Positions 1-8,702 of a stretch of 45,592 nucleotides of DNA are shown here, in pieces. The DNA is from Segatella hominis (GTDB lineage Bacteria > Bacteroidota > Bacteroidia > Bacteroidales > Bacteroidaceae), in assembly GCF_004535825.1 (NCBI RefSeq), contig NZ_SGVY01000030.1, positions 1 through 45,592 on the forward strand, written 5' to 3'. Under the pieces are notes generated by a model. The model saw nothing but the letters and a program-made list of their open reading frames with translations. It ran no database searches and was not told the origin of the DNA. The position numbers were made by a program, and so were the translations under genes. Within the stretch, counting starts at the first letter, position 1; each line of letters opens with the position of its first letter.

Positions 1-130
1 TTTTGCTTGTCTTCTTTTCGCAACACTAAGGTAAGTGAAAATTCTGACATGGCAAAATCCTGGGCAACTTTTTGTTGCTCAGGCACTTATAAATAATGTT
101 AAACTATAGTGTTGCGGAATTAAGGTTATA

Positions 131-868
131 TTAATTGTTTCCTAGTGAAAGTAAAAACGCACTCGGTATGTATGCTGTACACACCGTTACCAGTTCATCA
201 ACAACCACGCCAACTCTCTGTTGCCCCTGCCATCGTGCGACTCTGCCAACTACTCCCTTAAATGCCCCATCAATAACCTTTACCAACTGTCCTTTCTCGA
301 ACTTTGGCACTTCGACTAATGACACGATGGTATTGTCCGCATCGGCAGCACAGATGATTTTGAGACTTTCCATCTGATAGTCTGGAACTACTAATGGAGT
401 CTTCTCTATTCTGCGACCAACGTGGACGTGGCGATAATAAAAACGAAGGAATGGGAGGTTTACGTTGTCGTAAACGAAAGATTTGAGTTGCTCTTCAGTA
501 CCGTAGGCGAAGAAGATATTTGGTAAAAGTGACTCGGTAACAACTTTGCGCTTACCTTTTATAAGTTTCACAGTATCTGTAGTAGGATAGAAAGCCGTGA
601 TACCTTTGGCAGTCATGTAGTCGTATGCTTTTTTCTCCCTACCATAGGTGGTGCGTAAAGCATACCAATGAGGAATTTCTTCCTCTTTTTGCGCTTTAGG
701 CTTACTTGCTATATGGGCATTTCTGGTGGACACCCCTGTTTGTGAACTCTCGGCGGAAACAATGCTTTGAGCTTCGGGGAGGGCGTTGGAGGTAAGTCCA
801 GCGCAAGGAGGGAATTCACCACCTCCTGAGGTGTGTACATCTTCTGATGTCCATTCATCGACTTTCAT
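131..868 (-). CDS. UpxY-like transcription antiterminator (NusG paralogue)
   Basis: Specialised NusG paralogue of the UpxY type, which in Bacteroides binds elongating RNA polymerase and lets it read through the leader of a capsule or exopolysaccharide operon. After a 65-residue Ser/Thr-rich N-terminal extension, an NGN domain starts at HWYALRTTYGREKKAYDYM (about residues 67-165) and a C-terminal KOW motif follows (GQLVKV...GAFKGVVGRV, about 193-215). The gene is transcribed leftward and ends 130 bp from the window edge, so the operon it controls would lie outside the window. The ATG at 868 overlaps the stop of a 64-codon ORF (865-1059) as ATGA; a start nearer the NGN domain cannot be excluded. 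Family assignment is good; the regulated operon is inference. Confidence 0.87.
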   Translation of the reverse strand: MKVDEWTSEDVHTSGGGEFPPCAGLTSNALPEAQSIVSAESSQTGVSTRNAHIASKPKAQKEEEIPHWYALRTTYGREKKAYDYMTAKGITAFYPTTDTVKLIKGKRKVVTESLLPNIFFAYGTEEQLKSFVYDNVNLPFLRFYYRHVHVGRRIEKTPLVVPDYQMESLKIICAADADNTIVSLVEVPKFEKGQLVKVIDGAFKGVVGRVARWQGQQRVGVVVDELVTVCTAYIPSAFLLSLGNN

Positions 869-1360
869 ATCGGTGCTAACTTTTTTCTAGACAGAAATCC
901 GTTAAATTGCGACAAAAAAAGCGTGGAATCGTCCTGTTGTCCATTCCACACACTGAGGCTCTTCCAACTGCCTATCAAAGTCGAACAGACAACGTCAGAG
1001 CCCACGCCGATATGAAAATCGCTACCGCAAAGAGACCTATATAAAACATTTAACTGCACCCAAAAGGGTACAATTCATGCTTACAAGGTCTCCACGGGAT
1101 TGATATAATCACACCCGGGACATCTACCGTTGACCATATTCGAGACTTTGATACTGATTGTTTTGGAAGATTTCAGTGTGTCTCAAACACAGCGTCGATA
1201 AACGCCTTCCATTATGTCTGGATTGTCTTCCCACCCAAAGCCCGCTTTCGTATAGATATGTCATGGTTGACTTCACTACACTCAGCACGGCGTAGGCTGC
1301 CGACTCGGTTATCATGAAAGAACTCGTCTTACAGCGACAACTGCGGTCTGGCTATACAAT
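869..1360 (-). promoter_or_regulatory. Long leader upstream of the UpxY-like gene with two small ORFs
   Basis: About 490 nt separate the candidate promoter at 1368-1375 from the antiterminator start. The stretch holds two unrecognised minus-strand ORFs, 865-1059 (64 codons, coupled by ATGA to the antiterminator) and 1124-1315 (63 codons). In Bacteroides capsule operons UpxY proteins act on long 5' leaders, so this may be a regulatory leader rather than coding sequence. Neither ORF has recognisable domain features. Confidence 0.4.
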
Positions 1361-1367
1361 CCGACTG

Positions 1368-1375
1368 CAAAAATA
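1368..1375 (-). promoter_or_regulatory. Candidate -7 box (TATTTTTG) upstream of the UpxY leader
   Basis: The minus strand reads TATTTTTG, a match to the Bacteroidetes -7 consensus TAnnTTTG, followed directly by a G/C-containing start region. The -33 TTTG element is not clear. It would drive the leader and the antiterminator. Confidence 0.4.
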
Positions 1376-1545
1376 CGAAAATTTATTGAGAAAAGACAAG
1401 AAATGACAGGAAATATAAATACTACAACACAAATTTAAGACTATTTAAGCATATTTGCTTTAATATCTCAGAAATTTTGTATAAACAAATGCTGTTCTTA
1501 TGCAATTTTTGTATGTTACGAGACCAATATACTTGAAGTGCCGAT
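1376..1545. other. AT-rich non-coding gap between the UpxY leader and the repeat array
   Basis: AT-rich stretch without an ORF or clear structured element. It lies between the candidate UpxY promoter and the palindromic array, and the left end of the ICE could fall here or nearby. I found no direct repeat matching the region beside the integrase at 34.4-34.7 kb. Confidence 0.4.
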
Positions 1546-1605
1546 GAAGTATAACTTCGACAGGCTATGAAGTGCTACTTCGATGGTTGATGAAGTAATA
1601 TTTCG
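1546..1605. repeat. Three palindromic 14-mers with 23-bp period
   Basis: GAAGTataACTTCG (1546-1559), GAAGTgctACTTCG (1569-1582) and GAAGTaatATTTCG (1592-1605) repeat with an exact 23-bp period, and a half-site precedes them near 1534. The array ends 4 bp past the lysozyme stop codon, so it lies at the 3' end of the transfer operon. A related array (GAAGcntACTTC with GATGG spacers) lies at 40718-40794 after the caspase operon. Possible roles are 3'-end structure, protein binding or recombination site. Confidence 0.7.
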
Positions 1606-1608
1606 TTT

Positions 1609-2151
1609 TTATGGGATGTATAATAGTTGAAGTTCTGTCATTCTTCGCCTTTTGATGGACGGAATGCATTTGCCTCTCCATCTGCAAAAGTCAAGGTAAT
1701 CTTTTTCTATGTCACGCAATCCTCGTTCAATCTTTTGCAGGAGACGGCTCTTCGGAAATCTTTTGTTCCCTAATATCTTATAGGGGCCGACATTGTAGGC
1801 AAGTACGGCAAGGAGTAGTGAGTCCTTGCCATACTTGCGGAACATAGCACATAACTTGGTGAGGTCTGAGCGCAACAGAGTATCGGCTTGCTGATAAGTA
1901 AGATTCTTCTTAAACTTTTCATGTGGCAATATCCGATGTCCCCATCCGATATAGGGATAGTTGCGCTTAATATCGTGCCATCCCTCGTAATACTTGATGC
2001 ACCGTACGGCTCGTTCAAAGGGTGGCAAAGCAAAGATGCCCAAGTCGGTTTGGCTTGGGCTATCGTTTGTAGGTGTTTTGTTCTGTGCCACTATGCTTTG
2101 GCACAGAAACAAGAGCATTAGGGTAATATATATTCTTATCTTTTTCGTCAT
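1609..2151 (-). CDS. Exported lysozyme-like transglycosylase of the ICE (GH24-like)
   Basis: Small peptidoglycan hydrolase, presumably opening the cell wall for the mating channel. Residues 1-23 form a signal peptide ending VAQ. The phage-lysozyme core follows: Glu56 in KYYEGW, then NYPYIGWGHR (about 64-73), matching the T4-lysozyme pattern E-(n)-GYxTIGxGH, and later AVLAYNVGPYKI (about 116-127). It is the last gene of the transfer operon, 41 bp after the coupling protein. Lysozyme-type proteins are usual near the end of Bacteroides-type transfer operons, which supports the role. The basic tail (IKRRRMTEL) is unremarkable. Confidence 0.85.
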   Translation of the reverse strand: MTKKIRIYITLMLLFLCQSIVAQNKTPTNDSPSQTDLGIFALPPFERAVRCIKYYEGWHDIKRNYPYIGWGHRILPHEKFKKNLTYQQADTLLRSDLTKLCAMFRKYGKDSLLLAVLAYNVGPYKILGNKRFPKSRLLQKIERGLRDIEKDYLDFCRWRGKCIPSIKRRRMTELQLLYIP

Positions 2152-2192
2152 GGATGTTGTTTTTGTTTTGCATTTGGAGTGTCATTGGCTTG

Positions 2193-4376
2193 TCACTTGG
2201 CATTCTTCTTGTTGAATATCTCTGCTATCATGGCTTTCACGTCCTCACCAACTTGCACGAAGTTTTTATAGAGGATGCGCTCACGCTCATCACGGCTCTT
2301 GAAGGTGTAGAACTTGGGCAGTGGCATATACTCGCTTTCTTCTTTCTTGATGTCTGCCATATTAAAGTCGGTCTTGCAATAGAACTTACTGGTCTTGAAC
2401 TCATCGCTCTCCTGTATGTTCATACTGCCATTCATGCCGGTCTTGGTTGCCACAAAGTCCCTTGCCGTCTGACCGCAGATCCATCCTGTCGGCATGTCCG
2501 AGATTTTACTGGCTGGTACAAGACTGTCCATATTCTCATTCAGGTTGATGCTCGTCTTGTCTCTATCGATGGTCACGCCTTTCTTCAGTTGCACCACCTT
2601 TCCGAAAATGTCAGAGGATAGCCATTCCAGAGTTTCCTTGCTTCGTGCCGAACCGCTCACCACATTGCCTACGGTGGTGATAATCTTCTGCATACCAACC
2701 TTGCCATAGTCGGCTTCCAACTGCGGCAACTCCTGAAAGCCCAGGGCTACGCTCACCTTGTTGCTTCGGGCTGTGCCTATCAGTCTGTCTATTTTGTGGA
2801 AGTAGAGGGTCGGCAACTCGTCCACGATGATGCTCACGGGGATGTTCTTGCCTTGTCCTGTGTTCACTCGTGTTACCAAGCGATTGAGAATAAGGGCGTT
2901 CAATGCTCCAATGATGCTCTCCATTTCTGGGTCATTGGCTATCAGCAGATAGCTCGGATTCTTCGGGTCACTGACCTTCAGGTCGAAGTCATCGCCGTCC
3001 TTGTGGAATATCCAATAGCTTTCCTTGGTGGCAAGACGTGAGGTATAGACACGCAGTGTACCTATCATACCCTCCAACTGCTCCATAGCCTTGTTCTTCA
3101 AGGCAGTCTGGAACGGTCCCAATAAGGGTGCTACCTCATTGTCGGTCTCCAGCACATTGAAGATTGTCTGGTAACTTTCGTTCAAAAAACTAAGAATATG
3201 AGGCATATCGCTATATTTGCCCAACCAATAGGCTGGCTCCACTTCTTCTCCTGCATGGTTAAACACCTTACCGGTCGGCTTCATCTGCATGGTCTTCGGG
3301 TCAAGTACTTTCTCTGCTATCAGTATCTTACCATCCTTGTCGTATGGCTCTTTGCCATAGTTGATGAAGAAGTAGATACAGGCGGCGAGGAAGTTGACGG
3401 CTGAGGTCTGGAAGAACTGGTCGCTGCCGCCACCGCCTTCCTTTTTTCCTTTTTGCAGGGATTCAAGTAATGTCTCTGCGGTCTCGCTCGCTGCTGCCAA
3501 GTTATTGATATACTTCTGCTGTATCGGGTTCACTCGCTTGGAGTATTCCACATCCACGAAGTTGATGATGTTGAACTTGCAGCCTTCTGGCAGTTTGCCC
3601 AACTGTTGGTTCTTCTTATAGTGGTAGTACAGTTTGGTTGCCAAGGTAGGGAACTTGTAGTCGTAAACGACCATGGCAAAGCCTTTTGCACTATGCTGTC
3701 GAATGAACGGCTCGATGATGGAGAATGTCTTACCGCTACCCGGTGTGCCCACTACCCAGGTGCCACGGAATGGGTTCACGATGTTCACCCATCCCTTACG
3801 GAACTTGCCCTTATAGTAGTAGCGCATGGGTATATTCACGCTGTATTTGTTGTATTCCTCCTTTTGGCACTGCTCAAAACTCTCGTTTTCAAAATTGAAA
3901 CGGTCTTTCATCAGTCCTTCCTTCAAGAACTTCGAGATGTTGTCCAAGGCGATATGCACCAATACCGTTCCGATTATGGTTGTCACCATATAGAGAATGG
4001 TGTTCAATCTTAGGGTATAGAGACGAGTGTCCATCGCATAGCCGAAGAGCCACACGGACAATATCAACAGCAGCACGCCACTCACCAAGGGGTACAGCAC
4101 CTGCCTTCGGGCATCAAATTCCAAGTGTTTCTTGTTTCTCGTGCCTACACAGGTGATGCACACCAACAAGAACGTCACCACCTTGCTATACACCAGGTTG
4201 CCGTCATGGTAGATGAACCACTGCTTGATGCGGTCGTGCAGGTCGCACACCACACCGCCAAAGCCGTCTATCGCCCTTGGGTCTATGGCATACTCAAAGA
4301 ACTCCATCAACACGGATATGTAGATGACCGCCCTGAATATCTTGTAAAATCCTTGTAGCTCCTTGCTTTCTTCCAT
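2193..4376 (-). CDS. mobC: Type IV coupling protein (VirD4/TraG-like, MobC-type)
   Basis: Membrane-anchored ATPase that brings the relaxase-DNA complex to the mating channel. The N-terminal 150 residues hold several hydrophobic segments (about 15-30, 64-78, 94-112, 124-143). The P-loop is GTPGSGKT at 210-217 and a Walker B-like strand is VSIIVDELPTLYF in the second half; GWICGQTARDF and the conserved TraG/TraD motifs follow. At 727 residues it matches Bacteroides MobC-type proteins. In CTnDOT-like elements this gene sits beside mobA/mobB; here it ends the tra operon, 12 bp after traN, and no relaxase gene is next to it. Confidence 0.92.
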   Translation of the reverse strand: MEESKELQGFYKIFRAVIYISVLMEFFEYAIDPRAIDGFGGVVCDLHDRIKQWFIYHDGNLVYSKVVTFLLVCITCVGTRNKKHLEFDARRQVLYPLVSGVLLLILSVWLFGYAMDTRLYTLRLNTILYMVTTIIGTVLVHIALDNISKFLKEGLMKDRFNFENESFEQCQKEEYNKYSVNIPMRYYYKGKFRKGWVNIVNPFRGTWVVGTPGSGKTFSIIEPFIRQHSAKGFAMVVYDYKFPTLATKLYYHYKKNQQLGKLPEGCKFNIINFVDVEYSKRVNPIQQKYINNLAAASETAETLLESLQKGKKEGGGGSDQFFQTSAVNFLAACIYFFINYGKEPYDKDGKILIAEKVLDPKTMQMKPTGKVFNHAGEEVEPAYWLGKYSDMPHILSFLNESYQTIFNVLETDNEVAPLLGPFQTALKNKAMEQLEGMIGTLRVYTSRLATKESYWIFHKDGDDFDLKVSDPKNPSYLLIANDPEMESIIGALNALILNRLVTRVNTGQGKNIPVSIIVDELPTLYFHKIDRLIGTARSNKVSVALGFQELPQLEADYGKVGMQKIITTVGNVVSGSARSKETLEWLSSDIFGKVVQLKKGVTIDRDKTSINLNENMDSLVPASKISDMPTGWICGQTARDFVATKTGMNGSMNIQESDEFKTSKFYCKTDFNMADIKKEESEYMPLPKFYTFKSRDERERILYKNFVQVGEDVKAMIAEIFNKKNAK

Positions 4377-4388
4377 TGGATATGATTG

Positions 4389-5255
4389 CTATTTTAGAAA
4401 AATCGGATTGAATGAGTCGGCTGACAACACATCGCTATAGTTCACTTTCAATGAGATGGTGCGACCGCTGATTTGGTTCTCCGTCATTTCGATGGTTAAT
4501 TGCTTGTCATTCGGGAATGTCATTTTCCGAATGACTATCACATTGCGGTAGCCATAGCGGAAACGCTTGGTCTGCTCCAACATGAAGACTGGATGCAACT
4601 CTACCATCTGCGAGTTGGTAGCCTTGGCGGTTTTCTTATCCGTCAACTTCAATCGTATTTGGTCTATATCAAATGGAATGTCAGTCTTGTTCTCCACGGA
4701 GAAATCCAGGAAGAAATAGTCGCCCGACGAATAGATGTTGTTCAGTCGCATTACCATCTTATGGGCTTTGGTCTTCACATTGTTCACACGGGCTTCCGAA
4801 CTCCAAATCTCACGAGCATAGCGAGCCATGTCAGTAGAGGACAAGGTTACCGCAGGATTGTTATATGCATTCTTTTCTATCTGTTGTATCTCCTTATCCG
4901 TCACTGCCTCTTGCAATCTTGTTGTATAGAGCAGCGCATACTGGGTACGGTAGCGTTCTGTCACAATGGTAACGATGGCAAGCACTTCACCATCTTCATG
5001 CAGTCCCTCCTTGGGTTTCAAACGCACAGTATTGTTGATGGGTTGGTCTCCTGCTATCTTGTCAGTGGATATGTCCACAAAGCGGATGGGTTCGCTTGCC
5101 GTAATGACTGTTGTCACTTGCTCGTTCACGGTCAGCTGCTCCATTTCCTGGTAGGTGCAGGGCTGATAGCTCTCCGCACTGGTCTGTTGTGCCATCATGG
5201 GTGTGGCTGTTATAGCGCACATCATCAATGTGCCAATGGTCTTCTTGATATTCAT
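4389..5255 (-). CDS. traN: Conjugative transposon protein TraN (DUF4138)
   Basis: Exported component of the mating channel, related in role to VirB9. A signal peptide covers about residues 1-22 (ends PMMAQQ). The mature protein is rich in beta strands; features typical of the family are the EPIRFVDISTDKIAGDQP segment after the N-terminal strand, the central TDMARYAREIWS helix, and the C-terminal SLKVNYSDVLSADSF. It follows traM by 34 bp and precedes the coupling protein by 12 bp. Length (288) is normal. Confidence 0.88.
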   Translation of the reverse strand: MNIKKTIGTLMMCAITATPMMAQQTSAESYQPCTYQEMEQLTVNEQVTTVITASEPIRFVDISTDKIAGDQPINNTVRLKPKEGLHEDGEVLAIVTIVTERYRTQYALLYTTRLQEAVTDKEIQQIEKNAYNNPAVTLSSTDMARYAREIWSSEARVNNVKTKAHKMVMRLNNIYSSGDYFFLDFSVENKTDIPFDIDQIRLKLTDKKTAKATNSQMVELHPVFMLEQTKRFRYGYRNVIVIRKMTFPNDKQLTIEMTENQISGRTISLKVNYSDVLSADSFNPIFLK

Positions 5256-5289
5256 ATTGATGTAATGTTTACTTTGTTGTGTTTAATGT

Positions 5290-6459
5290 TTACTTGCTCT
5301 TGGTATCTTTCGAGTTTATCAGATACACAAAGGTGCCATATTTCAGTTTCACCTTGTTCTTCTTGATAGCCTTTCCTATGGCATTGCTTGTTTTCTGATA
5401 GGCATTCTGCATGGTCTGCATGCCCCATTGTGAAAAACTGCTGCCAGTATTGGTGGTATTCATATCCACATTCCCGGTCACGGCTCCGCTTGCCACATCC
5501 TTGGTGGTCTCTCTAAACTGGCTGCTTGGCACATACAAGCCTTCCATACCGTCTGTGTCATAGAGTGACAGGTTGATTTTCACTATCTCGTCATCCACCA
5601 GCACGCTTTTCACCGTTCCTTTCACTCGTTGCGAACTGAAACCGCTCATGGTGGCATACAGGTATGCGCCTTTCTTCACCACCATTTCACCGATTTCCAC
5701 ATCATCTAACAGTCTCAAACGTACACGGCTTCCATCCATAGCCTTGATGTTCTCGTCAATGATAGCCTTGATGAGTGTCGGCTCTTTCTCATTCACTGCC
5801 AATGTATTGAAGTAGTCCGATGATGTCTTCACCTTTTTTACCACTTCACTTGGCTTGTCATTCTCGTCCGCTTCCTTTCTGGCATTCTCATTCACCTTTA
5901 TTTTGCCTTCGATGTTGATACCGCCCTTGGCTGAGTCTTGCGAGTCGGCAGGAGAGGTGGCTGCAGAAGTCGAGATGTTCGCTTGTGTGGCTTGCTGTCC
6001 CTTCAGTCTTGCCTCGGCAAGTGCCTTGTTCAGTTCCGCCAACGCTTCATTCTCTCTTTGTCGCTCATGGGCTTCTCTCTGTTTTTCCATTTCTGCTTGC
6101 CTCTTGGCTTCGGCATCCAACTGTTGCAGTTCTGCATCCGAATACTTGCTTTGGTATTCTTCTTTTTCTTGCTCATTGTCTCGGTCTATATTCTCCACGG
6201 CACTATGATCTTCTATCTTGCCGTAGGCATTCAACATGTTCTCATACTTGCCTCCAATACCGTCACCGCCCTTGATATGGGCTTGTGGCAGATTCGGATT
6301 CAGATATTCCGTGGTCTGCATATTGGCATCCTTCTTCTCCGCCACCTTGGTATCAAAGAGGTCGAAGATAAAGTAGGAGGCACCAAGCAGTGGAAGATAG
6401 ACAATCGCAGGTAGCATGTACTTGGGTTGTCTGAAATTGATTCTTTCTGTCAGCTTCAT
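5290..6459 (-). CDS. traM: Conjugative transposon protein TraM (VirB10-like)
   Basis: Inner-membrane-anchored, periplasm-spanning scaffold protein comparable to VirB10. One membrane segment lies at about residues 16-35 (PAIVYLPLLGASYFIFDLFD). A long Glu/Gln/Ala-rich coiled-coil region follows (about 95-155), and the C-terminal half carries the family's beta domain (KGAYLYATMSGFSSQRVKGT and LYDTDGMEGLYVPSSQFRE). It starts 2 bp after the traL stop and precedes traN, the usual order. Confidence 0.9.
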   Translation of the reverse strand: MKLTERINFRQPKYMLPAIVYLPLLGASYFIFDLFDTKVAEKKDANMQTTEYLNPNLPQAHIKGGDGIGGKYENMLNAYGKIEDHSAVENIDRDNEQEKEEYQSKYSDAELQQLDAEAKRQAEMEKQREAHERQRENEALAELNKALAEARLKGQQATQANISTSAATSPADSQDSAKGGINIEGKIKVNENARKEADENDKPSEVVKKVKTSSDYFNTLAVNEKEPTLIKAIIDENIKAMDGSRVRLRLLDDVEIGEMVVKKGAYLYATMSGFSSQRVKGTVKSVLVDDEIVKINLSLYDTDGMEGLYVPSSQFRETTKDVASGAVTGNVDMNTTNTGSSFSQWGMQTMQNAYQKTSNAIGKAIKKNKVKLKYGTFVYLINSKDTKSK

Positions 6460-6461
6460 CG

Positions 6462-6848
6462 TTATTTGTCTTTATGAGGATGGCGTGCATCCTCATTGGT
6501 CCTTACTATGTTCTTTGCATTCCCCTTATTCTGATGGCGAGCCTTTATCAGCGAGTCCTGTCTCTCCGTGGCGGTGCGTCGCTCGCCCTGATAATGGTAA
6601 GCTCTTGCCATGCGATAGATGTTGAAACTGAAGCTCACACCAACAAATCCGAACACGATGATCAGGAACAGTGTCTTGTGCAAGTCGGCAAACCTTTGCA
6701 CCTTGGCTGCCGTCTTGTCTATCCTGCACATCTTGGCAAACTTCCTTCCGGCTCTCACGTCTCGCTCATAGCGTTCCTTGTATTTGGGGTCGTCCTTGTC
6801 GGGCATCTTCTCCCCAATGAGCATCTGCTTAAATCCTTTTGTGTTCAT
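6462..6848 (-). CDS. traL: TraL-like small membrane protein of the transfer operon
   Basis: Small protein with one central membrane segment (about residues 59-79, LFLIIVFGFVGVSFSFNIYR) between a basic N-terminal part and a polar C-terminal tail. Position between traK and traM and size (128 residues) fit TraL of Bacteroides conjugative elements, although it is somewhat longer than usual. The tail (QGERRTATERQDSLIKARH) has no recognisable motif. The call rests mainly on gene order. Confidence 0.65.
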   Translation of the reverse strand: MNTKGFKQMLIGEKMPDKDDPKYKERYERDVRAGRKFAKMCRIDKTAAKVQRFADLHKTLFLIIVFGFVGVSFSFNIYRMARAYHYQGERRTATERQDSLIKARHQNKGNAKNIVRTNEDARHPHKDK

Positions 6849-6901
6849 CGTTATTTCTTTTCACTTATTTTTTACATTTTTACTTTTTTACCCTTTTACC
6901 T

Positions 6902-7516
6902 TTAATAGTTGCTCTTCGTCTTCTGGTCAATATCCTTGTTGAGCAAGGTTCTCCAGTTCACTATCAGCAATCCATGTGGATTGTTGTCAGTCCTCGGAAC
7001 TCGTTTCAGTTGTCCTGCCGTCACCAGCTCACGTGTCAGCACATTGGTTCTGCGCTCGATGCGCTGTCTGCCATAGTAGGTAAACTCCATCTTCTCCTTG
7101 TTGAACTTGATACTGTCACAGAAGATACTGAACACGGCACTCGTTCCCATGATGTTGGAGTAGAAGCCCTTTTCCTTCAGTGTATTGTACTGCGCCAGTC
7201 CTGTCTCATCCACCAGATACATGGCTTTCTCCATCGTGTATTTGATGTACTTGTCATCGGGTGCCAATGTAAAAAAGTAGTGATGGAACATCTCGATATG
7301 ACTCTTTGCTTCCACATCCAGTGTCTCATCCATCGTCGTGCGCTGCACCAGAATAGGCACATTGCCGTCCAATACATAGATTTTGTTCTGTGCATCCACC
7401 ACCATGTTCTTTGCCGTCCAGATGCTACTGATACTTATCAGCACGCATCCAACCAGAAACAGACTACAGATGATAGTCACCAACTTCACCTTATTCTCTA
7501 AATTCTTGATTACCAT
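6902..7516 (-). CDS. traK: Conjugative transposon protein TraK (VirB8-like)
   Basis: Bitopic inner-membrane protein with a periplasmic VirB8-like domain. A membrane anchor lies at about residues 12-32, followed by the family hallmark region KIYVLDGNVPILVQR, the segment HIEMFHHYFFTLAPDD and the C-terminal RIERRTNVLTRELVTAGQLK. Length (204) and its place between traJ and traL agree with TraK of CTnDOT-type elements. Its role is channel assembly. Confidence 0.92.
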   Translation of the reverse strand: MVIKNLENKVKLVTIICSLFLVGCVLISISSIWTAKNMVVDAQNKIYVLDGNVPILVQRTTMDETLDVEAKSHIEMFHHYFFTLAPDDKYIKYTMEKAMYLVDETGLAQYNTLKEKGFYSNIMGTSAVFSIFCDSIKFNKEKMEFTYYGRQRIERRTNVLTRELVTAGQLKRVPRTDNNPHGLLIVNWRTLLNKDIDQKTKSNY

Positions 7517-7559
7517 TGCTATTTTGCTATTATTTTATCTTTTTACTTTTTTGCCCTTA

Positions 7560-8696
7560 TCAGTGCATCACATGGGCAAGTGTTCCCTGTGCCGACATTT
7601 TGGCTTGCTGTGCCACACCCTCACCGAAGTTTCTGGTAGAGAAGGCGGTATCGCCCTCAGGAATCATCCAAGCTGCCAAGTCTGGAACCAAGTTCAGACA
7701 CTTCAAAGCCACGATGCTTGCTGCCATCAGATACCCTGCCGAGAAGAACGAGTTCTGCAAATATGCCGCCATCGTCTGCTCACTGGCGGTGATAGCCGTC
7801 AGGTTCTCCACCTGTATGCAGAGCACGATGTCGAAGAGCAATAGCACGTAGAAGCCCACGAAGTAGAGCATGGCTCCATAGAAATGCACGGTCAGATACC
7901 TTGTCAGCCACTTCGCCCAACTGCTTTCCCATTTCGGCAGTAGCGAGAACGCCCATTGTATCGGTCCAAATATCGTCAGCATTCCCAACAGTATCTGTTG
8001 ACAATAGATGGTGCTCCACCAACCGATACGGAAGACAATCAATGCTATCAGCATTACTATCTTGTCGATGTTCACTACGGCTCCTGCAGTCAGTGAGGTA
8101 AACCACAGCTTGGCTGCGTCCTTTTCCATATTGGTCACTTCATCCACGCCTGTCTGCTCCATGGTCGATTCCACCAGATTCGGGTCTGTTGTTCCCTTAT
8201 GGGCAATGTCTGCCTGAGCTTGTACGTTGGTGTACATCGTGTCTCTGGTATAGATAAGCTGCTGAACTTCCGTAAACTTGTCCTCTATCTGTGTGGCTTC
8301 CGCCTCATAAAGGTCATGGGTATAACTTCCGATGGAGTTTGGAATGTAACTCAGGAAGTCCAATACGCACCAACTGCTACCACTATTTGTCATACCAGTA
8401 TCGGCTGGTGGGTACCACCAACAGAGGATGATGCTTATCACCAGTGGCTTGAATAGTTTCATCACATCCAGTGGCTCATGCTTCACCATCATCTTGTAGG
8501 CCATGTTCGCTGCCACCACGATGGAGAAGAGGGCTGCGAGTGCCATACACATTTGGACGACCCACCAAAAAGGTCCGTTTGAGCCTGTAAAAGTAGCGTC
8601 GCACAGAAACTCGTTGGTCTGGAAAATCACGTCATCAATTTCTTCTTCCAAGATGTTGATGCCGAAGTCGGATAATATGCTACTGTTGTCTGCCAT
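7560..8696 (-). CDS. traJ: Conjugative transposon protein TraJ (VirB6-like)
   Basis: Polytopic inner-membrane protein of the mating channel. Hydrophobic segments are seen at about residues 46-68, 84-95, 204-222, 228-245 and 275-296, with a periplasmic loop (about 110-180) rich in polar residues. Family-like stretches are GPFWWVVQMCMALAALFSIV and TIFGPIQWAFSLLPKWESSW. It lies between the 261-residue exported protein and traK. Confidence 0.88.
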   Translation of the reverse strand: MADNSSILSDFGINILEEEIDDVIFQTNEFLCDATFTGSNGPFWWVVQMCMALAALFSIVVAANMAYKMMVKHEPLDVMKLFKPLVISIILCWWYPPADTGMTNSGSSWCVLDFLSYIPNSIGSYTHDLYEAEATQIEDKFTEVQQLIYTRDTMYTNVQAQADIAHKGTTDPNLVESTMEQTGVDEVTNMEKDAAKLWFTSLTAGAVVNIDKIVMLIALIVFRIGWWSTIYCQQILLGMLTIFGPIQWAFSLLPKWESSWAKWLTRYLTVHFYGAMLYFVGFYVLLLFDIVLCIQVENLTAITASEQTMAAYLQNSFFSAGYLMAASIVALKCLNLVPDLAAWMIPEGDTAFSTRNFGEGVAQQAKMSAQGTLAHVMH

Positions 8697-8702
8697 AACT
8701 CC

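Noticed and set aside
1546-1605. loxP-like or CRISPR-like array
   Set aside because: Three short palindromic units with near-constant short spacers and no cas genes; spacing and unit size do not fit CRISPR, and resemblance to loxP (ATAACTTCG) is limited to one unit.
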